A DNA stretch of 14,013 bases from Scatomorpha merdavium (GTDB taxonomy: Bacteria; Bacillota; Clostridia; Oscillospirales; Oscillospiraceae). The DNA lies in assembly GCA_018711415.1 (NCBI GenBank), contig DVIJ01000079.1:1-14013 (forward strand), given 5' to 3'. The translations under genes were made by a program, and so were the position numbers. Below the pieces are notes generated by a model. The model ran no database searches and was not told where the DNA came from. It saw only the letters and a list, made by a program, of their open reading frames with translations. Of this stretch, positions 1 through 6,596 are shown one piece after another (positions within the stretch are counted from its first letter, which is position 1; the number at the start of each line of letters is the position of its first letter).

Positions 1-991
1 CAAGGGCTGCCCAGCGCTCCTGCGGCAGCTCCATCCTCAGCCGGGAATAGCCCTCCGACCCGCCGGGTGTGGCAAGCATCACCACCGTTGAGAATGCCTC
101 CGTCACCACCCGCTCCACGCGGCAAAGCAGCCGGTTTGGACCGGGGCCTTCCACAGGTTCCACAAAGTGCGCGCGTATCCCGGCGTACTCCAGGCCCTCC
201 GGCAGCTCCTGCTCCACCTCCAGCTCCACGCCCCAGTCCAGCGCGACTATGCGCTTTTCGGATACGCGGCGCGCCCGCGTGATGTTCTTGCAGCCGGAAA
301 GCAGGCAGGCCGAGAGCGTCCGCGGCGAGTCGAACAGCTCTCCCACGCTCTGCGCCGCCTGCGACCTCCCGTTGTCCAGCACGCAGACCCGGCCGCAGAG
401 CCGCCGCACCTCGTCCCGGTCGTGCGTCACAAATAGCACCGGGCCGGGAAAGCGCTCCAGCAGCTCCGCCAGCTCCAGCTCCACCTGCCACTTTAGATAG
501 CTGTCCAGCGCGGAAAAGGGCTCGTCCAACATCAGCACCTCCGGCTCGCTCGCCAGGATACGCGCAAGCGCCGCCCTCTGCTGCTGCCCGCCCGAGAGCT
601 GGCGAGGATATTTCCCCTCGCAACCCTCGAGGTAAAACGACTTCACCAGCCGCTCCACCGTCTCGCGCCGCTTTGCCCTGTCGCGCACGCCTACGGCGAT
701 GTTCTGCGCCAGTGTCATGTTCGGAAAAAGCGCGTAGTTCTGGAACAGATAGCCCACCCGCCGCCGCTGCGGCGTCAGGTCTATCCGCCTCTCGGAATCG
801 AAAAGCACCCGCCCGTCGAGGACTATTCGGCCCTCGTCGGGCTTTTCTATGCCCGCCACACACTTGAGCGTCACGCTCTTGCCGCAGCCCGATGCTCCCA
901 GCAAGCCCGTCACCTCGCCGCTGCCCGCCTCGAACTCCACGTCCAGGCGGAAACGGCCAAAGTCCTTTTTTATGTCAACCACCAGCGACAT
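1..991 (-). CDS. modC: Molybdate ABC transporter ATP-binding protein ModC (3' end outside window)
   Basis: This is the cytoplasmic ATPase that powers molybdate import through ModB. About 330 residues are visible and the frame stays open to the window edge, so the C-terminus is missing. Walker A is GASGCGKS (residues 32-39), the Q-loop is LFQNYALFP (Q84), the ABC signature is LSGGQQQR (132-139), Walker B plus D-loop is MLDEPFSALD (154-163), and the switch His is in FVTHD (H190). Residues from about 240 onward look like the accessory TOBE-type region of ModC/PotA-like ATPases. The ATG shares its A with the modB stop (TGATG), so translational coupling is likely. The ATPase alone could belong to another anion importer; modA and modB beside it make molybdate, or tungstate, the natural substrate. 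Confidence 0.93.
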   Translation of the reverse strand, partial: MSLVVDIKKDFGRFRLDVEFEAGSGEVTGLLGASGCGKSVTLKCVAGIEKPDEGRIVLDGRVLFDSERRIDLTPQRRRVGYLFQNYALFPNMTLAQNIAVGVRDRAKRRETVERLVKSFYLEGCEGKYPRQLSGGQQQRAALARILASEPEVLMLDEPFSALDSYLKWQVELELAELLERFPGPVLFVTHDRDEVRRLCGRVCVLDNGRSQAAQSVGELFDSPRTLSACLLSGCKNITRARRVSEKRIVALDWGVELEVEQELPEGLEYAGIRAHFVEPVEGPGPNRLLCRVERVVTEAFSTVVMLATPGGSEGYSRLRMELPQERWAAL

Positions 992-1689
992 CAATCCACC
1001 CCCTCGGACACGGGCTCCGCCTTCCGGCGCGGGCTCTTGTTCTTTTTCTCCAGCATGTTCACCGCCAGGAGCACCACGGCCGAGATCGCCAGGTTCACCA
1101 GCACCCAGCGCATCGCGCCCGCGTCGTCGCCCGTGCGCCAGAGCTGGTAGACCGTGGTCGAGATCGTCGCGGTCCTGCCCGGCGTGTAGCCCGCTATCAT
1201 CGAGGTGGCGCCGTACTCGCCCAGCGCGCGGGCGAAGGCCAGCACCGTCCCGGCGATGATGCCCTGTTTGCAGCAAGGCATTCGCACCCGCCAGAATATC
1301 CAGCTGTTTGAGCGGCCCAGGGTCTGGCCCGCATAGGCCAGGTCCCTGTCGAAGGACTCAAAGGCTCCGCGCGCCGTCCTGTACATCAGCGGGAAGGCCA
1401 CGACAGCCGAGGCGAACACCGCCGCGTACCACACCATGGTCAGACGGACGCCGAAGGTCTCTAGGAACCACAGCCCAATAGTCCTCTTCGGCCCCAGCAG
1501 CCGCAGCAGAAAATATCCCACGACCGTCGGCGGAAGCACCAGAGGCAGAGTCAGCACCACGTCCAGCACGCCTTTCACGAGCCGCGGCAGCTTGGCGACG
1601 TAGTAGGCCGCCAGTATGCCCAGGAAAAAAATTATAACGGTGGAAAGCGCCGCTATCCGCAGCGAGTTCCAGAGCGGATACCAATCCAA
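991..1689 (-). CDS. modB: Molybdate ABC transporter permease ModB
   Basis: This 232-residue inner-membrane permease forms the homodimeric channel for molybdate. About five hydrophobic segments are visible (roughly residues 10-31, 43-63, 85-104, 142-160 and 195-212). The ATPase-coupling EAA loop lies around residues 118-138, followed by the ModB-typical stretch ending ARALGEYGATSMIAG. The EAA loop ends MPCC where a Pro-Leu-Ala type sequence is common, a minor oddity. The start is TTG: an in-frame stop lies just three codons upstream, and GAGGGGTGATCC, a close match to the anti-16S consensus, sits immediately before it. The length is usual for the family. The gene follows modA after an 85-base gap containing a strong hairpin and overlaps modC by one base. 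Confidence 0.95.
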   Translation of the reverse strand: MDWYPLWNSLRIAALSTVIIFFLGILAAYYVAKLPRLVKGVLDVVLTLPLVLPPTVVGYFLLRLLGPKRTIGLWFLETFGVRLTMVWYAAVFASAVVAFPLMYRTARGAFESFDRDLAYAGQTLGRSNSWIFWRVRMPCCKQGIIAGTVLAFARALGEYGATSMIAGYTPGRTATISTTVYQLWRTGDDAGAMRWVLVNLAISAVVLLAVNMLEKKNKSPRRKAEPVSEGVD

Positions 1690-1716
1690 ACAGGATCACC
1701 CCTCGGCTAACAAGAT

Positions 1717-1754
1717 GCCGGCGCAGCCGGGTCTGCGTCCCCGACCGCGCCGGC
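1717..1754 (-). promoter_or_regulatory. Stable intercistronic hairpin between modA and modB
   Basis: The outer arms GCCGGCGC (1717-1724) and GCGCCGGC (1747-1754) are perfect 8-bp complements. An inner 4-bp stem, GGTC (1730-1733) with GACC (1743-1746), closes a 9-base loop, with a 5-base bulge at 1725-1729. No T-run follows in the minus direction, so this is not a standard intrinsic terminator. Such structures between a binding-protein gene and its permease often stabilise the upstream message and keep the binding protein in excess. That role is inferred here. Confidence 0.6.
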
Positions 1755-1774
1755 TGAGGTGGAAAGTTGGCTCT

Positions 1775-2653
1775 TTAAAGGACCGTGAAGCCCACGCCCT
1801 CCAGGACGGCAACGGCTCCCGCGTCCGTGTGGATGAAGTCCAGGAAGGCCTGCGCGGCCTCCGCGGCCTCGGCCGTGCCGCTCTTCATGACGGCGGCGGG
1901 GTAGATGACCTGGTCGCACATCTCCGGCGCGGCCTGGTCCACAACGTTCAGCTCATAGGTGAAGGCGTCCGTCGCGTAGATGACGCCGCAGTCCACCGCG
2001 CCCTCCTTCACCTGCGTCGCCACCTCGGAGACGTTCGAGGCGTAGGTCACCTTGCCATCCGCCTCCAGGGCTGCTATGTCTATGCCCAGGTACTCGAGTA
2101 TCTGCAGCGAGTACGCGCCCACAGGCACGTCGTCGTTGCCGAGGCAGAGCAGGCTCAGCTTGTCCGTGGCAAGGTCCGTGAAGCTCTCTATGCCCGCCGG
2201 GTTGTCGTCCGGCACGGCGAGGACGACCTTGTTCTCCACGAGGTCTATCCGGCTCTCGGACACGACGTAGTCGAGCCCGTCCGTGTTGGTGCCGGTCGTG
2301 TCGGCGGCGTCGAGCTGGTTCATCTGCTTCTGCGCCGCGGAGATGAAGAGGTCGCAGACCGCGCCCTCCTCTATCTGGGTCTTGAGCGTACCCGAGGAGT
2401 CAAAGGTGAAGGTCAGCGTGACCCAGGGCGCGACCTCCTTATAAAGCTCGGCTATCTCGGTCAGCGTCGCCTCCATGGAGGCGGCGGCAAATACCACGAC
2501 CTCCACCGGCGTGGGTTCGGAGTCGTCGCCCGGGGTCTCCTCCGGGGTCTCGGTCCCGGCGGGGGGATCGGTGGCCGGCGTGTTCTCCTGGCCGCATGCC
2601 GCAAGGGCAAAGACCAGGCAAAGGGCCAGCAGCAGGGCCAATGCTCTTTTCAT
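1775..2653 (-). CDS. modA: Molybdate-binding lipoprotein ModA
   Basis: This 292-residue extracytoplasmic substrate-binding protein captures molybdate and delivers it to ModB. It starts with a lipoprotein signal peptide: basic MKR, a hydrophobic core, and the lipobox LAAC with lipidated C20. A Pro/Thr/Glu-rich linker (about 22-49) follows, as expected for tethering to a Gram-positive membrane. The ModA fold begins at VVVFAAASM (52-60). The anion-binding segments are FAAASM (55-60), DSSGTL (85-90), VPVGAYSLQI (176-185) and CGVIYATDA (222-230). The ATG is preceded by AAGGAG at good spacing. It sits 19 bases after the Mop gene in the same operon. Tungstate as an alternative ligand cannot be excluded from sequence. 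Confidence 0.95.
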   Translation of the reverse strand: MKRALALLLALCLVFALAACGQENTPATDPPAGTETPEETPGDDSEPTPVEVVVFAAASMEATLTEIAELYKEVAPWVTLTFTFDSSGTLKTQIEEGAVCDLFISAAQKQMNQLDAADTTGTNTDGLDYVVSESRIDLVENKVVLAVPDDNPAGIESFTDLATDKLSLLCLGNDDVPVGAYSLQILEYLGIDIAALEADGKVTYASNVSEVATQVKEGAVDCGVIYATDAFTYELNVVDQAAPEMCDQVIYPAAVMKSGTAEAAEAAQAFLDFIHTDAGAVAVLEGVGFTVL

Positions 2654-2672
2654 TTCAATTTCTCCTTTTTTA

Positions 2673-2882
2673 TTAGTCCACGGCGACCATAACGGACGTG
2701 GCCTTGATCACCGCTATGGCAGGCTTGCCGACCTCGAGACCGAGTTCGCGTATCGAGGCCATGGATATCGTGGCCGTGACGACGTTGCCGCCGCCTATGT
2801 CGATCTTCACAATGCCGTTGACGGCGCCCTCGTCTATTCCGACGACCGTGCCGCGCAGCTGGTTTCTCGCGCTCAGACGCAT
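2673..2882 (-). CDS. Mop/TOBE-domain molybdate-binding protein (molbindin)
   Basis: This 69-residue single-domain protein begins MRLSARNQLRGTVVGI, the classic Mop start, and continues with VNGIVKIDIGGG and VTATIS, ending in a segment that includes IKATSVMVAV. Proteins of this family assemble as hexamers that bind and store molybdate or tungstate in the cytosol. I chose the ATG at 2882 because the domain starts exactly there and a purine-rich AGTGGGG lies upstream. An in-frame TTG at 2903 would add seven residues and overlap the stop of the preceding gene; it is less likely. The gene lies between the MoeA-like gene and modA. Standalone Mop proteins often accompany ModABC; here no ModE-like regulator is visible. 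Confidence 0.9.
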   Translation of the reverse strand: MRLSARNQLRGTVVGIDEGAVNGIVKIDIGGGNVVTATISMASIRELGLEVGKPAIAVIKATSVMVAVD

Positions 2883-2899
2883 GATATTCCCCACTTTCC

Positions 2900-3925
2900 T
2901 CAAAAGCCCTTGCCGAAGGGGCAGACGGGATAGCGGCAGTCCCCGCAGCCGAGGCAGAGTCCGCCGTTGCCCAGGGCCTTTATCTCGGCGCGCGTGACCT
3001 CCACGCCCGCCGCAACGCGCGGGAGGATGAGGTCGAACACCGTGGCCTTCGCGTACATCACGCAGCCGGGCAGGCCCATGACCGGCGTGCCGTCCTCAAA
3101 ATAGCCCAGCAGGAACATCGCCCCCGGCAGCACCGGAGCGCCGTAGGCCACAATCCTCGCGCCAGTGTCCTTGATTGCGCCCGGCGTCCTGTCATCCGGG
3201 TCCACGCTCATGCCGCCGGTGCATAATACCATGTCAACCCCTTTGGCCTTGAAGTCAAGCACGGCTTTCGTTATGGCGGCCCTGTCGTCCCCCGGCAGGG
3301 CGTGCTCCGTCACCTCTATGCCGTAGCTCTTGAGCTTTTCTATGATGACCGGGGTGAATGTGTCCTCAATCAGCCCCTGGGCCACCTCTCCGCCCGTCGT
3401 CACCAGGCCGCAGGTCCTGAGTTTATAGGGTCTCAGGGCCAGAATCGGCTCCGCACCCGACAATTTCTCCGCCTCGCGGAGCTTTGCGTCCTCTATCACC
3501 AGCGGGATTATTCGCATACCCGCCAGCTTCGCTCCCCTCTTCACTGCCGTGTTGGAATGGCGCGTGGCGATCATCAGCTCGTCCTGCTCGTTAAGGGCAT
3601 TTAGTTTTGTTATGTTAACTTGGAACAGGCCGTCGCAGTCCGCGATGAGCTCGATCTTGCCCTCCTTTACCGGCGTAGGGTGCATGTTCTCGCTCTGGCA
3701 GAGAGCGCGCAGGCGTTCCGCTGCCTCGTCCTCGTGTACCATGCCCTCGGCCTTTTCCCAGACGTAGAGGTGCTCCTTCCCCATTGAGAGCAGGACGGGA
3801 ATGTCCTCCTCGGTGACGACGTGGCCCTTGCGGAAACGTGCGTCCTTCGTAACACCAACGATTATCTGCGTCATGTCGTGACAGAGGACGCTGCCTACGG
3901 CGTCCTTCGTGGCGATGAGCTTCAT
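2900..3925 (-). CDS. MoeA/MogA-type molybdopterin-binding protein with C-terminal Cys cluster
   Basis: This 341-residue protein holds a MoCF-biosynthesis domain in its second half, with the diagnostic motif CTGGMSVDPDDRTPGAI and the later GLPGCVMYAKATVFDL. Such domains bind molybdopterin or adenylated molybdopterin during molybdenum insertion. The N-terminal half (starting MKLIATKDAVGSVLCHDMTQ) is the type found in clostridial relatives and differs from classical MoeA. The last 20 residues hold a C-x2-C-x2-C-x4-C cluster (C324, C327, C330, C335), which could bind a metal or Fe-S centre. I chose the ATG at 3925 because GGAGGAGG sits seven bases upstream; the ATG at 3955 lies about at the predicted transcription start. 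It is the first gene of the molybdate operon, which supports a role in cofactor assembly or molybdenum handling. Confidence 0.82.
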   Translation of the reverse strand: MKLIATKDAVGSVLCHDMTQIIVGVTKDARFRKGHVVTEEDIPVLLSMGKEHLYVWEKAEGMVHEDEAAERLRALCQSENMHPTPVKEGKIELIADCDGLFQVNITKLNALNEQDELMIATRHSNTAVKRGAKLAGMRIIPLVIEDAKLREAEKLSGAEPILALRPYKLRTCGLVTTGGEVAQGLIEDTFTPVIIEKLKSYGIEVTEHALPGDDRAAITKAVLDFKAKGVDMVLCTGGMSVDPDDRTPGAIKDTGARIVAYGAPVLPGAMFLLGYFEDGTPVMGLPGCVMYAKATVFDLILPRVAAGVEVTRAEIKALGNGGLCLGCGDCRYPVCPFGKGF

Positions 3926-3962
3926 GTCTCGGCCTCCTCCAAATACTTGCAACATTTTCTAC

Positions 3963-3991
3963 AATATAACATGGCCTCTATGGAATTGCAA
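3963..3991 (-). promoter_or_regulatory. Predicted sigma-A promoter of the molybdate operon
   Basis: On the minus strand TTGCAA (3991-3986) and TATATT (3968-3963) are separated by exactly 17 bases. The -10 matches 5 of 6 consensus positions and the -35 matches 4 of 6. The expected transcript start is near 3956, giving a leader of about 30 bases that includes the GGAGGAGG ribosome site. The leader is too short for a molybdenum-cofactor riboswitch. Confidence 0.6.
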
Positions 3992-4011
3992 CAAAAAACG
4001 ATTCGCTTTTG

Positions 4012-4042
4012 AAAAAAACACGGCCCGGCGTAGAGCCGGGCC
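4012..4042 (-). terminator. Intrinsic terminator after folD
   Basis: A perfect 8-bp stem, GGCCCGGC (4022-4029) with GCCGGGCC (4035-4042), closes a 5-base loop. Read on the minus strand it is followed by GTG and then seven T's. It lies 12 bases past the folD stop and separates that operon from the molybdate operon promoter. Confidence 0.92.
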
Positions 4043-4054
4043 AATCCGCTCTTT

Positions 4055-4906
4055 TCAGTTTTTGCTCAGGCGCTCGGCAGCCTCTATGGTGTGCAGGGCG
4101 AGGACGGCGTTTGTCACTCGGCCGACTCCGCCCGGGACGGGCGAGACGGCTGCGGCGACTCCCTGGGCTGCGGCGAAATCCACGTCGCCCCGCAGGCCCT
4201 CGGGCGTCGCGTTGGTGCCGACGTCGATGACCGTCTGGCCCGGGGCGAAGCAGTCCGCGCCCAGAAGCCCCGCGTGTCCGGCGGCAGCGACGACGATATC
4301 CGCGCCTCGGCAGACGCCGGGCAGGTCCCGCGTCCTCGAGTGGCAGAGCGTCACGGTGGCGTCCCGCGCCGTCAGCAGCATCGCCAGCGGCCGGCCCACA
4401 ACGAGGCTCCGGCCCACGACGGCCACGCGCTTTCCGGCGGGGTCTATGCCGTAATAGTCCAGCAGCTCCAGCACCGCCCGCGCCGTGCAGGGCGCAAAGG
4501 CCCCCGCCTCTCCCGCGAACACCGCGGCCAGCGAGGCGGGTGTGACGCCGTCCACGTCCTTTTCCGGGGCGAGGACGCGGCAGGCGGCGCGCTCCGTCCG
4601 GGCAAAGGGCATCGGCCGGAGCAGCAGCGCACCGTGGACGCCCGGCTCGGCGTTTATGCTGCGCACGGCGTGGAGCACGGCGTCCATCTGCGCGCTCTCC
4701 GGCAGCTCGACCGTGAAGGACTCCACCCCCGCCGCCGTGCATGCGCGCTTCGCCGCGCGCTCATACGCGCGGCTCTCCTCCTGCGCGCCCACGCGGAGTA
4801 TGACCAGCGTCGGCGTGACGCCGCGCTCCCTCAGCGCCCTCACCCTCGGCGCAAGGCCCGCCGTCAGTGCTTCCGCCGCCGGCGCGCCGTTCAGTACCAG
4901 CGCCAT
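4055..4906 (-). CDS. folD: Methylene-THF dehydrogenase / methenyl-THF cyclohydrolase FolD, with shifted active-site Lys
   Basis: FolD interconverts 5,10-methylene-THF, 5,10-methenyl-THF and 10-formyl-THF using NAD(P). This protein has 283 residues, the normal length. Family marks are KDVDGVTPASLAAVF (116-130), the dinucleotide-binding VVGRSLVVGRPLAMLL (163-178), and PVPGGVGRVTNAVL (256-269). The usual catalytic Tyr-x3-Lys motif reads Y48-E-R-A-A-K53: when aligned through the following R-A-C, the lysine falls one place late and A52 occupies the usual lysine position. That lysine is essential for cyclohydrolase activity in characterised FolD enzymes, so this protein may act mainly as the dehydrogenase. 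FchA, encoded directly upstream with a TGATG overlap, could supply the cyclohydrolase step. Clostridial FolD relatives with YERxA-type sequences are known to me from memory. Confidence 0.93.
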   Translation of the reverse strand: MALVLNGAPAAEALTAGLAPRVRALRERGVTPTLVILRVGAQEESRAYERAAKRACTAAGVESFTVELPESAQMDAVLHAVRSINAEPGVHGALLLRPMPFARTERAACRVLAPEKDVDGVTPASLAAVFAGEAGAFAPCTARAVLELLDYYGIDPAGKRVAVVGRSLVVGRPLAMLLTARDATVTLCHSRTRDLPGVCRGADIVVAAAGHAGLLGADCFAPGQTVIDVGTNATPEGLRGDVDFAAAQGVAAAVSPVPGGVGRVTNAVLALHTIEAAERLSKN

Positions 4907-5526
4907 CAGCCTATCCTCGCTTCCACCGCAGCCAGGCCGGAGTCTATGACCGGACCGTACTGCTCAAACACCAGCTCGCACTCGCGCCGCAGCGTCATGG
5001 CAAAGACCTCGTCCGCCATACCCGCCGCGTTTATGAGGATGTTCAGCCTTGAGGCGCGCATCGCCGCGCGGCAGAGCTCCAGGCCCACGCCCACGTCCGA
5101 TATCGCGCCCTTGACGCCCTTCCCCGCCAGCTCCGACAGCAGCTCCGCCGTCCGGGCCGCCGTGTAGAGTATCTCCGTCGGGATGAAGCAGGCCACGCGC
5201 AGGGCCGAGTCCATGTGCGCCGCGCGCTCCGGGTCGTCCTTCGGCAGGGAGAGGTACTTCTTCAGCGGGGCAAAGGCCTTGGCGTCCTCGTCCGCCAGGC
5301 GGAGCATATACTTGCGCGTGAGTTCCAGCTCCTCCAGCGCCTTTGCGATGAACTCCGCGTGCTCTGCGCAGCTCTTCTTCCCCGCCGAGAGGTTGCAGAC
5401 CATCCCGCCCAGCGCCGCCGCCAGGGCTCCCGCCACCGCGGCCGCGCCGCCTCCGCCGGGTACGGCCTCCTTCGAGGCAAGGGCCGCGCTGAAATCATTG
5501 AGACTCATTTCTGCATATTTTTCCAT
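4906..5526 (-). CDS. fchA: Methenyl-THF cyclohydrolase, cyclodeaminase/cyclohydrolase family
   Basis: This 206-residue protein matches the FTCD_C/FchA family, which forms helical dimers that hydrolyse 5,10-methenyl-THF to 10-formyl-THF or deaminate formimino-THF. Visible marks are the glycine-rich folate loop AVPGGGGAAAVAG (21-33), the adjacent helix with GGMVCNLSAGKK, and the later GVKGAISDVGVG. Length fits the stand-alone family. Without a formiminotransferase nearby and with folD downstream, cyclohydrolase is the better call than cyclodeaminase. I chose ATG 5526 because GGGAG lies seven to eight bases upstream. An ATG at 5544 would add six residues and overlap the acyltransferase stop as ATGA. 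The frame stays open far upstream inside the acyltransferase gene, but that part is a shadow. Confidence 0.88.
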   Translation of the reverse strand: MEKYAEMSLNDFSAALASKEAVPGGGGAAAVAGALAAALGGMVCNLSAGKKSCAEHAEFIAKALEELELTRKYMLRLADEDAKAFAPLKKYLSLPKDDPERAAHMDSALRVACFIPTEILYTAARTAELLSELAGKGVKGAISDVGVGLELCRAAMRASRLNILINAAGMADEVFAMTLRRECELVFEQYGPVIDSGLAAVEARIG

Positions 5527-5540
5527 ATCAAAGCTCCCTA

Positions 5541-6596
5541 TCATATCAGATGTCGGTTGACGAAGGGTATTTTCGACAGCAGCCACCAGGCCGCCAGGCT
5601 GAGCGCGAACACCGCCGCGCCCTCGACGGGGACGGCGATGAGGGCAGGCATGACCGTTAGGTCGAAGCCCAGCTGCCGGAAGGCCATGACGAAGGCGTGG
5701 TGCGCGAGATAGACGCAGAAGCTGGCCTTGACGAGCCGCGCCGTCCTGGGCGAGCTCTCCCTGCCCGCGAACCTGCTGCGCGCCGCGCCGAAGAGGCCGC
5801 AGGCCATGAGCGCCGGGCCTGGTGACATGCCCTCCATGAAGCCCAGGAACAGCTCCCCCTCCGCCAGCGACAGGAGCACCGTCCCGCCGAATGTCACCGC
5901 AAAGCCCAGGACGAAGAGCGCAGCCCAGCGCCCCGCGCGGCCGGGCTCCCGCGTGTTCATGACCTGGCCCAGGAGCGCGTAGCCCGCAGCGGCCCAGCAC
6001 ATGTTCAGCGGGTACTGCGGCGTTATCCCGCCCATCCAGGAGATCGGCGGCCAGAGCTTCAAAAGCGGCCAGCAGATGCCCAGAGCCGCCCAGACGATCA
6101 GCGCCCAGTTCAGTTCCCGCTCCGTCGCCCCGCGTACAAGCGCCCGGAGCACCGGCAGCAGCGCGTAGATGAGCAGCAATATCTGGAGGTAATATAGGTG
6201 CACATGGTGGTCGAAGCAGAGCGTGTGTACCACCGAATTCAGCAGCCAGTCCGGCTCCAGCCAGCCCGTGAAGATATAGGTCCCAACGACGCCGTAGACA
6301 TAGTAGAGCCAAGCCCAGACCAGCAGGATTACGAGTACGCGCAGAAAATAGCGGCGGAAAATGTCCCTGCCCGTCAGCCGCCGCGCCGGGTCCAGCATCA
6401 GGGCGCCTGTACACATGAAAAACAGCGGCACGGCAAAGCGCGCCAGGCTGTCCCAAAATGCACAGGCCAGCCAGTCGAAGCTCCCTGCCTCGAACAGAGT
6501 CAGGCCGTAGCCAGAGCAGTGTATCACTATGACGCCCGCGCAGGCCGCGAGTTTCAAAACGTCCGGCGCGAGCGCGCGCCCCGGTCTATCCGGCAT
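5541..6596 (-). CDS. Membrane acyltransferase, acyltransferase-3 family
   Basis: This 351-residue, highly hydrophobic protein has about ten predicted membrane segments and no signal peptide. The first helix holds DVLKLAACAGVIVIHCSGYG, resembling the acyltransferase-3 pattern of a basic residue followed ten residues later by the active-site His (K15 and H26). FAVPLFFMCTGALML is the typical next segment, and CVYLAHHAFVM near the C-terminus is also family-like. Members O-acetylate or otherwise acylate cell-surface polysaccharide, peptidoglycan or lipids. The start overlaps the end of the upstream polymerase/ligase gene by 11 bases and has GGGAGG upstream, consistent with one polysaccharide-modifying unit. 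The acyl acceptor cannot be read from the sequence. Confidence 0.82.
   Translation of the reverse strand: MPDRPGRALAPDVLKLAACAGVIVIHCSGYGLTLFEAGSFDWLACAFWDSLARFAVPLFFMCTGALMLDPARRLTGRDIFRRYFLRVLVILLVWAWLYYVYGVVGTYIFTGWLEPDWLLNSVVHTLCFDHHVHLYYLQILLLIYALLPVLRALVRGATERELNWALIVWAALGICWPLLKLWPPISWMGGITPQYPLNMCWAAAGYALLGQVMNTREPGRAGRWAALFVLGFAVTFGGTVLLSLAEGELFLGFMEGMSPGPALMACGLFGAARSRFAGRESSPRTARLVKASFCVYLAHHAFVMAFRQLGFDLTVMPALIAVPVEGAAVFALSLAAWWLLSKIPFVNRHLI

Noticed and set aside
1616..2692. Plus-strand open frame of 358 codons opposite modA
   Set aside because: Arg/Gly-rich translation without motifs; modA on the other strand has a lipobox and full ModA motifs.
3926..3962. Molybdenum-cofactor riboswitch in front of the mod operon
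   Set aside because: The predicted leader is only about 30 bases, far too short for that RNA.
4091..5167. Plus-strand open frame of 358 codons opposite folD/fchA
   Set aside because: Low-complexity Arg/Ala-rich shadow of two well-supported minus-strand genes, without a ribosome site.
5527..6456. Long N-terminal extension of the fchA frame through the acyltransferase gene
   Set aside because: The extension is Gly/Ala/Arg-rich with no family resemblance and overlaps a clear membrane protein in another frame; fchA has its own start and GGGAG at 5526.
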